DNA from: Gnetum montanum
Taxonomy: Eukaryota; Streptophyta; Gnetopsida; Gnetales; Gnetaceae
Length of the DNA stretch: 62,964 bases
Assembly (NCBI GenBank): GCA_015680685.1
Contig: MNCI01004262.1
Location: 673,589 to 736,552 of the forward strand
Direction of reading: 5' to 3'
This document shows positions 55,501 to 62,964 of this stretch, piece after piece (position 1 is the first letter of the stretch; every line of letters begins with the position of its first letter). Under the pieces are notes generated by a model. It saw only the letters and a list, made by a program, of their open reading frames with translations. It searched no databases and was not told the DNA's origin. The translations under genes were made by a program, and so were the position numbers.

Positions 55501-58225
55501 CAATGTTTAGTCAAAAACACACAAAATAGATTTATGTACATTATTGTGACAATATTGTAATAATTACAAGATACCAAAAAATTTCACTTTTCTGTAGCGT
55601 AAAGCCATCTTGCGTTCAAGTTTTGCTTTCACATGAAAGTTCAGCAAGTTCCTTAGCTCTTCCAACTTCTTCTCCTGCGCATTTCTAATCTCATGGGGAA
55701 GGTTCTATTGACAAACAATAAAAATTAACTTAGTTTATACATAATCAAGCAACAAAATTAATACCAACAAATTAAGATTAGCTGGCTACTAGTAAGGTAG
55801 TGAACATATTTCTCTGAAAATCAAATCAATACTAGTGGAGAATAATCTATGTTTGCAAAAAAGATAACAAAAGTAGCCTAACAGGACCACAATGCACAAA
55901 CAATGAATTCTGTTTAATCCTATACTGCGTTGAAACAAAAACTTCCATCCAAAAAGAAAAGGCAATAAGAAGCATAAGAATCAGCTATTCAAATTAAAGT
56001 ACCTGCATAACCTACTCAAGTTTTTGCAAAATAAACAAGCCATAAAGTTGTAAACATGCTGGCAGGATGTATGGCAGGAAGGAACAGATCTTGACCAATC
56101 TTTTTTCACGATCATGGGCATTTCTTTGCTGTTATTTATGAACATCTAACTTGGGATTGAGAGAGAAAAGTATACACACTTTGACTTTGGTTTGTAAAGC
56201 ACAATGGAAAGTTTGGAACATCAAGTGCAATTGGTACACAAGGGTGCTTCAATGCATGAATGATGCAAAATCAACACATGATCCCAAACATGAAATGTCA
56301 GGAAGGCAAGAAGAGGGATTCTATCTGGATGCACTCACTAACATGGAAATTTTCATGGTCCCTGCAGTCTGGGAATTGAAGCACATCCCAAGCTAGGCAC
56401 AATTGATGTGGGAGTGCGCTCCTTGTTGCCTAGAACAAACACATTGCCAATGATTGTAGTTACCTTTTGGGAAAAGTTTACTAATAATAAAAGCATTTAA
56501 ACTGAGGAGACCGGTGTGCGTACTGGTGATCATATTACAGATATCTTTGATGTCCATCTTCATCCTTTGATGTTTGAGATGCACTGGATGCAAGAATTCA
56601 TCTATTGCTTCTTCTGTAACAACTAGCACTTGACAAGGTTTGTTAGTTACCACTTCCATGGTCACTCTGGTCTCTTAATTTTCTCTCTACTCATCACCAC
56701 TGCAAATATCATCCTTTGTAGGTTTATTTCATTAACTCGCATGAATTAATCCATTCCTTACCAACTCACTAATTTGTCTTAAGCCAATTGGTACATCTTT
56801 TCAATTTGTTGCAACTGTTGTTCTTGTATATAACAGTTTCTGTGACAACGATAAGAATGCTATGCTGCTCCTCAGTTGTAAGATCATTGTGACTTCAGTT
56901 GCCCAGTGACACAAGGTGGATCCGTAGAAAGTCGAGAGTGCTAAATTATCTGTTCTTCAGTTGAATTCATAAGCTATTTTTCCTACCGCTTTCTTTCATC
57001 CCTTGATTTCTGGTGGGTATGCTGGGTTACTGTTAATGACGTATTATCAATTTTTTTTTTCATCTTTTGGCTGGCAGTCGTGGACTGGTTATTAGGTTAA
57101 TGCCACAGTAGTGTCCATTTTTTTTCTTTTTAACGACTACATAACTAACTGTGCCTTCCAAGATCGTATCAATAAATAGTAGCTTGAATTCAGACAATCT
57201 TCCGTACAAGGACAACAGTTTCAGATGGTATTCCTAAATTACCTTAATAATATTATACCTACGAACATCCTTATCCTACAATGCTATGCTATTACCTTCT
57301 ATGCTTGCTATTACCTTCTATGCTTATTTGGCAGCTAATTTGCACCATCCAATTTAGCCTATGCTCTAGGTTATGGTTACCTTCTATGCTTATTTGGCAG
57401 CTAATTTGCACCATCCAATTTAGCCTATGCTCTAGGTTATGGTTACCAGAGTCACATTTCAAGATACATTAGGACTTTTTACAACGCAGCCGCTACTTGC
57501 TGACATGGTCCTTGCAGCAGCATGATGTACCGAGGCTCAATACTCATCCCCCAAAGCCTAACCGGCTGTGCCCAGAACCTAAACTGTTAAGACTTAAGAA
57601 ACAAGCACCTTCCCATCACTAAATGAATAAATAAAATCCCTTGCATGTTCGCCTTATGTTGATGCAGCTCAATTTTAATGAAATATACTTACAAAACAAC
57701 AAAATAAAACAAAAAAAGATAGAGGTCAATGCAACAAACTAAACCAAACCGTGAACAGATAATGCAGAATTACGCGAAAATCATAAGCAGGTGTTCACCA
57801 AACTTGGTTGTAACAAAGGACTTAAAATTCCCAGCATTCGAAATAAGCGTAAATTGAGCTACCACGAAAACAAGAGCCCTGCAAAGACTTAAAAACTAAC
57901 AAACCCTAAAGCATCGCGAAATCCAGTGGAATGCGGCGTGAGCTTCAAAATTAGACGAAACATGGAAGTGGGACATATGTGTATGCAGCAAGGGAACCTT
58001 TCTGAGAAGACGGTCTATGGAGCGAATCTGATTTCGGATGGAAGCTTTCTTGTAAAAGTCTTTGCCCTTGCCTTTGCCTTTGCCCTTGCCTTTGCCTTTG
58101 CCCTTGCCTTTGCCGCCATTAGCACCGCGAACGCCAAGCCCTTTGCCTCTGCCGCCTTCGCCTTTGCCTTTGATAAGGCGCCCTGAAACGCTCCTCTTGC
58201 TCTTGCCGTAACTTCCGTGAGCCAT
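40259..58225 (-). CDS. EFG1: EFG1-like rRNA-processing protein, seven exons
   Basis: Joined exons (minus strand): 58225-57998, 55704-55575, 55467-55325, 41232-41094, 40995-40881, 40727-40664, 40585-40259. That is 1146 nt, 381 residues. All six introns are GT-AG and phases agree. The Efg1 core spans about residues 60-185: IRNQIRSIDRLLRK (63-76), NLPHEIRNAQEKKLEELRNL, ALRYRKVKFF, ERRKIERRIRRLEKQR, then QLKEDLEYVR joined to FFPKTEKYISLF. This order is that of the yeast Efg1 family, nucleolar proteins needed for 18S rRNA maturation. The N-terminus has a Gly-Lys repeat; exon 5 is acidic (SDDD twice); the end KRRRKRRPKKKH is a likely nuclear/nucleolar signal. The start is the first ATG, followed by MAHGSYGKSKR. 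Its 14-kb third intron is full of transposons. Nothing in the reading frame is broken, so it is likely expressed. Confidence 0.92.
40664..40727 (-). CDS. EFG1: EFG1 exon 6
   Basis: Residues 252-273. Acceptor TTGCAG|GGAGCT, donor AACAAG|GTGACT, phase 0. Encodes ELGSVASGKAVSGMSGDEIN. Confidence 0.85.
40881..40995 (-). CDS. EFG1: EFG1 exon 5
   Basis: Residues 214-251 plus two bases. Acceptor GAACAG|AGACAG, donor CACCAG|GTGAAT, phase 2. Strongly acidic: ETGSDDDGALDISDDDFF. Confidence 0.88.
41094..41232 (-). CDS. EFG1: EFG1 exon 4
   Basis: Residues 168-213 plus one base. Acceptor TTTGGCAG|TTCTTT, donor GGAAG|GTTGAG, phase 1. FFPKTEKYISLF completes the Efg1 core; an alanine run (ANLAAAAASG) follows. 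Confidence 0.9.
42975..43270 (+). repeat. Degenerate ATCGATATG tandem repeat
   Basis: About five diverged units of roughly 60 bp built around 'CTCCAGCAAT...AAATCGATATGTTTGTA' (for example 43073-43110, 43140-43175, 43180-43210, 43245-43265). They lie in EFG1 intron 3. Confidence 0.55.
43271..46273. other. EFG1 intron 3, unassigned
   Basis: No coding or repeat feature recognised. Plus-strand frame 44237-44515 (92 codons) is without family motif and is probably chance. Confidence 0.4.
46274..46687 (-). repeat. Family-3 3' LTR, truncated
   Basis: Homologous to 48095-48340 and 48797-48945. The U3 part and the purine tract are missing. It ends at an inverted copy of the following minisatellite word (GCCTTTGATGCCAT versus ATGGCATCAAAGGC). 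Confidence 0.7.
46723..46800 (+). repeat. 30-bp minisatellite
   Basis: Units starting AATGGCATCAAAGGC at 46723, 46753 and 46783 (last partial). On the minus strand they extend the orphan ORF as repeated KAFDAIVGQS-like peptides. Confidence 0.8.
46900..47880 (-). pseudogene. Family-3 orphan ORF, inverted copy
   Basis: I do not recognise the protein. The minus strand gives MKGILLWIFVYFLLDIILVA (hydrophobic), RRNMEKFKTNLGNILRRIER, then MVYVADLGKFLPHELWRVKD (47472 down), FELVPPKWDDELFGDFFERE (about 47166-47107) and PHVEDQVEPRMDGRSHEEV. Each block has its partner, in order, at 3903-4750. Three frames are needed. Conserved W, D/E-rich and LP motifs suggest a once-selected protein unique to this family. 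Confidence 0.5.
48095..49338 (-). repeat. Family-3 5' LTR, inverted copy
   Basis: The minus strand begins TAATGAGGACATCACCTAGC, matching both LTRs of 2830-6301. AAGACATCTTT words recur at 49025-49170. Interrupted by 48340-48796. Confidence 0.75.
48340..48796 (+). mobile_element. Family-4 solo LTR (457 bp)
   Basis: TGTAATGTATC...GATGTCACA inserted into the family-3 LTR. Flanks TAGCA and AAGCA share AGCA, and the uninterrupted sequence at 46527 reads GAGCATAAGC. AATAAA lies near 48699. Homologous, inverted, to 53540-54036. Confidence 0.75.
49339..50089. other. EFG1 intron 3, possible LINE 5' part
   Basis: Stop-dense. The downstream LINE may begin here (around 49600), but no motif marks the start. 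Confidence 0.35.
50120..51045 (+). pseudogene. LINE ORF1-like (DUF4283) remnant
   Basis: A frame with a few stops contains the nucleic-acid-binding DUF4283 pattern 'W.P.F.......L.....WI.LP.LP.EFW'. Frame 50731-51045 continues with a basic, Q-rich tail (KQGKRQGQKASLLEAYQQQV). In L1 elements ORF1 binds the RNA. Confidence 0.6.
51140..53110 (+). pseudogene. LINE ORF2 remnant (endonuclease and zf-RVT end)
   Basis: The N-terminal endonuclease block keeps NVYGP; the C-terminal block keeps SETFDHLFKDCSF, typical of the zinc-binding RT-associated domain (C..C...ET..HLF..C.F). Numerous stops. The catalytic FADD turn was not found. Confidence 0.6.
53540..54036 (-). mobile_element. Family-4 solo LTR (497 bp), inverted
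   Basis: Homologous to the reverse complement of 48340-48796 (shared GGCCTTGGGGTT, CTATGACACTTA, GGTTAGGCCA blocks). Flanks CTCGA (53535-53539) and CTCAA (54037-54041) form a target duplication differing at one CpG. Confidence 0.75.
54691..55324. other. EFG1 intron 3 proximal end
   Basis: AT-rich. Nothing recognised apart from the donor site at 55324. Confidence 0.5.
55325..55467 (-). CDS. EFG1: EFG1 exon 3
   Basis: Residues 120-167. Acceptor TGTGTAG|AGAGAA, donor GTTAGA|GTAAGT, phase 0. Basic helix ERRKIERRIRRLEKQR followed by QLAQLKEDLEYVR. Confidence 0.9.
55575..55704 (-). CDS. EFG1: EFG1 exon 2
   Basis: Residues 77-119 plus one base. Acceptor TCAATAG|AACCTT, donor TTTTTTG|GTATCT, phase 1. 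Holds KLERKMALRYRKVKFF. Confidence 0.9.
55705..57997 (-). other. EFG1: EFG1 intron 1 (2.3 kb)
   Basis: GT at 57997, AG at 55705. No transposon recognised. Contains a 66-bp tandem duplication. Confidence 0.85.
57311..57442 (+). repeat. 66-bp tandem duplication
   Basis: Two exact adjacent copies of a unit starting TTACCTTCTATGCTTATTTG, in EFG1 intron 1. Confidence 0.92.
57998..58225 (-). CDS. EFG1: EFG1 exon 1
   Basis: Residues 1-76. It contains about eight Gly-Lys dipeptides (58055-58110, a CTTTGC/CCTTGC hexamer repeat on the plus strand) and ends LLRK at donor AAG|GTTCCC, phase 0. Confidence 0.9.
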
Positions 58226-59137
58226 TATTGACGCTCCTGCGCAATCAACGCAGGCTAATCTCGAGGCACATATTTGCCAACAGCGCGGCTTCTATAGAAT
58301 TGCGGATCGCTACTGTGATAACGCAAAATGCTGTGATCGTACGCAGAGCAGAGCTGCTCGGAGCCCAAGTCACACGTTATGGTTTTTGCTATTGCATCAT
58401 GGCATATAGCAGTCAAATATGCATGGTCTACGTTATTTGTCACATGTATTATTTTTAGCTATGGCATGGATTTTAATTTTAAATGACTTGGCATTTAAAT
58501 AAACGTTGCAGCCTTACATACCGTTGCATTTAGCTGCAAATCATGTATAACTGAAATTAGTTGTGTGGCTACGCTTTCTAAAAGAAAGAACAATAAATTG
58601 CATGATGCTTTAAGTGTAAGGATTGGTAAGTCAAATGGTCATGGTTAACCGAGCTATCCATTAGACCCCTTTCTTTAGTCTCTATTCCATTTAAAATTAA
58701 ATTAACCTAAATATCGAAGGGATCCTAGGAACCAAAAACCTTTATTTATTTATTTATTTTCGTGATTTTGTATTGAAAAAAAATCTTTTTGAGATGTTAG
58801 GAACCCAAAAAGATTCTTTTTTCCCAAATAAAAAGTATTAGAAATAATGTTAAATAGAAAAACTTTGTAAGCTTATTCAACACTTTTGAGCTTGGAGGCA
58901 AATTGGCAATTCAACAATTTTGGATGATTTAGGCTTGGAGGTGATTCTATGACTTGGTAGATTGTAGATCATATTTAGGCTTTTAGTATTTCAATGATTT
59001 GGGATTTGGTATTTTGACCCATTTGTATGTTAAGTAGAAAGCAACCTATTCCATTTCAAGCAATTTAAGGATGTCCAACAAGTAGGGTTTTAAACTTAAG
59101 GTTTACAATTTCATGAGAGGAATGAAATAACAACTTT
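58226..59137. other. EFG1 upstream region
   Basis: No TATA box at a standard distance was recognised. A TTTATT run occurs at 58741-58761. No coding feature. Confidence 0.4.
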
Positions 59138-59540
59138 GAACTCCATGGCATCCAAGATTATGCAATTGGAATCCATTGTTGGACCTGTGGCAAAAAAAGG
59201 TACAAACTGTTACAACCACTATAGAGTTTAGACTAATATGGATAGTCTACAATCCAAGTTAGATTCCCTTGAATTGAAAATAGCAACTGCTCACTTAGGC
59301 TTAGAAGCAATTACTAAAAAAACATGTGAAGATGAAAAAAAATGTGACAAGATTAGAATCTTGAAATTATGGAAATTCTTAAAGAAGAAGGTGAAGATCT
59401 TTTGCAAGCCATGCCAAATTTCTTTACAAAACAAATGCACATTTCTTCTATCCTAATAATTAGTGTAAATACATTTGGTCCTAAGGGAGATAAACCTTGG
59501 TAAATTCTTGTTAAGTTTGTTGATTATCATAGAATAGATA

Positions 59541-59545
59541 ACTTG
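59541..59545 (+). repeat. Target-site duplication ACTTG (left)
   Basis: Identical to 60377-60381 across the solo LTR. Confidence 0.9.
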
Positions 59546-60376
59546 TGATGAGCCTCGATATCAGACCCTCGATATCGGATACATGATATTGTAGATGTCG
59601 AAGCCATATCGAGCATGCAATGTTGGAACCTGTCTCGTTGCCTATAAATAAGAGACAGGGGCACTTAGTTTCGCATTAGTTTTTAGTCCCTTAGCCAAAT
59701 TCTTGCAGTTTTTCTATTCGAGAGTTAGAATTATTTCTGAGTGCCCGCAATAGGAGTCATAAAGTGAACGGATCTTTATTTGAGCATTGTGTACCTAAGC
59801 ACACCTTGTGTCCGGAAATAAAGATGAACTTTGTGATAAACCTTGCAACATTCAGAATATCTTAATTATTTTATTTAATGTTATTTACTGTTATTTGATA
59901 CTCTCATTAGTTAACCAATGCTATTTCTATTGAATTATTAATTACCAATGAATTAGCACACTCAACACAACCACTTCGAGCATACATGGAACACTTGGTA
60001 ACCCAGTAACGACTAGCGTTTGGTAATCCCAATAGTGTTACACTAGTTCAAGATGTGTCCGAAGAGTGGGAACGGATGCTAGTGTTAGGACTAGTTAGAG
60101 AATAGTTAAGTAGTTAAATCAAATTAGTTATTAAATTACTTCATTTCTCTCTTTTAAGCACCAAGAACATAAAACATAAAACAATAAAAATCACATACCT
60201 CGAGTTTACTTAACTATACAATTGTGCCTTACAAGTAAGATTGGGAAGACAACGATCGTATAACTTATCCTTGTTCTGTGTAAGCGCATAAGCACTTAAT
60301 CCTTGGAGTTTGACTGGATCGCGCGTGAATGCTCTTATTCGTATGGTTGGGTGTAGGGGTACCTAGCCGCTCATCA
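59546..60376 (+). mobile_element. Family-1-type solo LTR (831 bp)
   Basis: TGATGAGCCTCGATATC... to ...GGGTACCTAGCCGCTCATCA. GATATC sites lie at 59556-59577, CCTATAAATAAG at 59641-59652 and GAAATAAAGA near 59816. Perfect ACTTG duplication on both sides and no internal sequence, so it is a product of LTR-LTR recombination. Confidence 0.88.
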
Positions 60377-60381
60377 ACTTG
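60377..60381 (+). repeat. Target-site duplication ACTTG (right)
   Basis: Pairs with 59541-59545. Confidence 0.9.
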
Positions 60382-61060
60382 GAACAACAAAAGTATCTTG
60401 AAAGGATAGAATATTTAAATTAATCAAGACTTTACAAAAAAAAAGTATGCAAGAAAGCAAGAAGAATGGTAAAATGTTAAACAAGCTCATGCTAAATATA
60501 AAATTGCTTATTTGAACTATAAATACGTTGCAATCATATTAGGGATTTTCTTCTATTACACATAGTTTCCTTAATGTTGAAGGTTCATTGGCTAATAAAG
60601 TATTGCTTTAGATACTAGTTATTTCTTAAATAATTTTGATCTATTTATTTTTGCTAAAACTTGGGAAGAAGAAAATTCTTTGATTGTATTTATTCTTAGC
60701 TTTCAAATCATTTCTATTAGAAATAAGCATTCCAGGGTGAGGGGTAAACCTTCTAATGGTATTTCTTGTTTAATTAAAAAGTATAGAGATCATTTCATTA
60801 AGGTGCACAAAGTGATGATAATAATGAATATTTGTGGGTTAAAGTTCAAGGCATTTTAGAGATTCTTTATATTACTTTTTGTTATTTTACTCTAAAGGAT
60901 TCTTCAATTTACAATTCTACTAATCCTTCATGAGAGCATCCTTTTCAATACCTATGACAAGACATTGTAGAATTCTTTAGGCTTGGTAAAGTTTTTCATT
61001 GTGGGTATTTTAATGCTAGTGTTGGAAAAAGTTAAATTCAAAGGCTTATTTGAAATCCTC

Positions 61061-62238
61061 AATTAAAGTTCAGCAAAGAACTCTATTTAGTTCACAAAAT
61101 CCCCCATAAAAAGGGCTTGTTAAGGTAAACCACACTACATATCTTTTCAATAATTTTATAGTAGAGGTTTGACCTTGGATCTACTTGTGTTTTTTGGTTT
61201 CTTACTGTACTTCTACTAAATGGAATGTTTAAACTGACACAGATCCTTTGAATTTCAAGGCCATTATGCAAAGCCTCATTGGTTGATAATTTGCAAAGTA
61301 TCATGTAGAGATTTTGGCCGCTGGGTGTATAATCATGATCTAAAGCTTCAAGACTAGATACGAAATATAATTTTTTAAAATTGAACCTTGTCATTCAAAT
61401 TCTTGAGTTGCACATTCCAACCATTCTATTTCATGTTCAATAAACTCTTTGAAAGCATTTGCTACAAACATAAGATGTTCCACATATGTTGGGAAGGAAA
61501 ATTGAGAATTTGCATACATTTCAAAACCATAGATGTTCATGGGCATAAGAAAGAGAGGAAAATCCATGTAATTCATAGTCCTCCTTTACCATGGTTTGAT
61601 GCAAACCTTTATATGCATAGTTAAAGTCATTTATATATTTTAATTTCTCTGGGCAATAACATTGAAAAAGTAGCTTGTTAAATCCTTTACTTGTTTCTTC
61701 AAAATGGAAAATTTAGTGCTATCTCAGTATGTGTAATGTTTCTAAGAAAAGACTTATAGGAAAAAATCCACTCAAAAGAGAGTATCAGTGCAAGCAATAA
61801 AAATTTGGCCTTGTTTTTTTTAGCTTTGGTAGCCATGTATAAATCCCCTTTAAGAATCACAACCCATAAAGCCCTGCCCCCACCACCACACCCCCACACT
61901 CCTCACCAAACACGACCCCCCCCTTGGGCACCTCCCTTTCGCTTAAATTTCTTAAAAATATTTGCTAATGCACATCAGCTAGAAATTTTATTGGAGACAT
62001 TTTTTTACATGAAAAATCATAAATATTTTTTTTTGAAGAAAATTTCCACCAAACTTAAGGTTTGATGGTATAAAAACCTCATTCCTATAAAATAAGAAAC
62101 AAACTATACAATTAGAGTTTTATCAACAATTTTGCATGAGGGAAGAGAATAGTCAAGGTAACCCTTTTCAGGATCCTCATGTTGTGAATTCTCTCGTATT
62201 CAATTTCAATGGTGATGAATGCTCTTCTTTCTTCTCCT
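61061..62238. other. No recognised gene
   Basis: AT-rich, with a C-rich stretch (CACCACCACACCCCCACACT) at about 61883-61902. No supported coding feature. Confidence 0.45.
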
Positions 62239-62642
62239 TACCTTGTTGGAGCTTCAACTTCTTCTATTTCACCATTGTTTCCAACAACCGTATCCATCTC
62301 TTTTTCATCTAACTCTTTGGCTACTAATTTGTGAGACACTTCATACCCAATTGCTTCTATATCTTGAGACATGAAAGCCTCTTCCCAAGAATCATCTGGA
62401 TTGGACTTTTCCTGGTGTTTAGCTTTGATGTTGCATTGGTGAAAATTGCCCTAAACATTCAAATGGATAGAACATCTACTAGTGAAAAAGCTAAATTCAT
62501 TCAAAATCCAAAGTATGAATGGACTTTCAATTGATGTGCCATGAGTGGTTGCCTTGCAAAAGGCTCGCATGACATGCTCTAGGTAGCATCTAATTACATA
62601 TGGAATAAAAGGTCTTCTTGTTGCCATCTCTCTAAAGCTCAC
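62239..62642 (-). pseudogene. Gene-like ORF remnant, unknown
   Basis: I do not recognise it. The minus frame from 62642 reads MSFREMATRRPFIPYVIRCY, MRAFCKATTHGTSIESPFIL and ILNEFSFFTSRCSIHLNV. It meets one TAG, then continues NFHQCNIKAKHQEKSNPDDS, FMSQDIEAIGYEVSHKLVAK and DEKEMDTVVGNNGEIEEVEA to 62239. About 134 codons with a single stop, and a mix of hydrophobic and acidic parts, is unusual for this AT-rich DNA. It may be a decayed host gene or a transposon ORF. Confidence 0.35.
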
Positions 62643-62964
62643 TTTCTACCTCAAACTCAAACACTTCACTTGCCTTTCCCTTGCTCAAATTCTAAATTGG
62701 AAGATGTTTTCAAGTATACCACAATCCTTTATATAGTGTAATCTAAGTTTGAAATTCCCACTCATTCCAATAACCAACTTTCCCACTCAACCAAAACTTA
62801 TTCAATTTCCATCACCATATGATTGGCTAATTCAAATTCCACTATGTGGTTGTTTTAAATTAGTTTTTCATTATGTGGTTATCTAAACCACCACTCCCAC
62901 TAAAGTGTAGCTATAACACATAACAAGTAATGATTACTTGAGATAATGTAAATTGAATATTTAT

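Larger units (their letters stand above)
59138..61060 (+). pseudogene. LINE fragment (ORF1 end and endonuclease), split by solo LTR
   Basis: Before the LTR: MDSLQSKLDSLELKIATAHL (coiled) and NTFGPKGDKPW, ILVKFVDYHRI. After the LTR: WEEENSLIVFILSFQIISIR, SRVRGKPSNGISCLIKKYRD, LYITFCYFTLKDSSIY, DIVEFFRLGKVFHCGYFNAS. The 'GKPSGGI..LI', 'Y.P..SS.Y' and 'GDFNA' order is that of the L1 endonuclease. Stops and a frameshift break it; RT is absent from this piece. Confidence 0.65.

Noticed and set aside
57926-58186. Plus-strand ORF rich in FAFALAFA
   Set aside because: Antisense shadow of the Gly-Lys repeat in EFG1 exon 1.
1-62964. tRNA, rRNA, CRISPR or bacterial operon features
   Set aside because: None seen on either strand. 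The exon-intron gene and plant retroelements indicate plant nuclear DNA.

Overview
This window is nuclear plant DNA: AT-rich, repeat-dominated and rich in decayed retroelements. It carries one genuine multi-exon gene. The long introns, the caulimovirid-type endogenous virus and the old, CpG-decayed LTR elements suggest a gymnosperm (probably a conifer). That is an inference from genome style; no species-specific marker was found.

Layout. (1) 1-2824: the 3' part of a plus-strand Gypsy-type LTR element ('family 1' here), with an accessory coiled-coil ORF, polypurine tract and 3' LTR. (2) 2830-6301: a short non-autonomous LTR element ('family 3') with one unrecognised ORF. It is followed by a Gypsy integrase-tail remnant (6453-6704) and unassigned DNA. 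(3) 8389-20277: a 2.6-kb direct repeat (A 8389-11013, B 17673-20277) bracketing a 6.7-kb minus-strand endogenous caulimovirid. The viral block shows movement protein, coat/zinc knuckle, protease, RT and RNase H in order, all broken. (4) 18415-39096: a minus-strand family-1 element with LTRs at both ends, a tRNA-Asp-like primer site and gag, but no visible pol. It is split by a complete 11.4-kb minus-strand 'family 2' element (20211-31585) flanked by a perfect TCACT target duplication. Family 2 has gag and protease, a reiterated TGACG-type motif and an embedded histone H3 pseudogene. (5) 39097-39545: a LINE fragment. (6) 40259-58225, minus strand: a seven-exon gene for an EFG1-like rRNA-processing protein (381 aa, every junction GT-AG). 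Its third intron is 14.1 kb and holds a family-3 element, two solo LTRs of a fourth family and a LINE. (7) 59138-61060: a LINE fragment split by a family-1 solo LTR with a perfect ACTTG target duplication. (8) 61100-62964: mostly featureless, with one gene-like minus-strand ORF remnant.

Function. Only EFG1 looks like an expressed host gene (nucleolar, small-subunit ribosome biogenesis). The rest is layered transposition. Family 1 inserted first and family 2 inserted into it. A 2.6-kb stretch spanning that junction was then duplicated around the viral block. Two large elements lack any visible reverse transcriptase and were probably mobilised in trans. No tRNA, rRNA, CRISPR or prokaryotic-type feature was seen. 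One 635-bp N gap (23408-24042) and four single Ns mark assembly joins.
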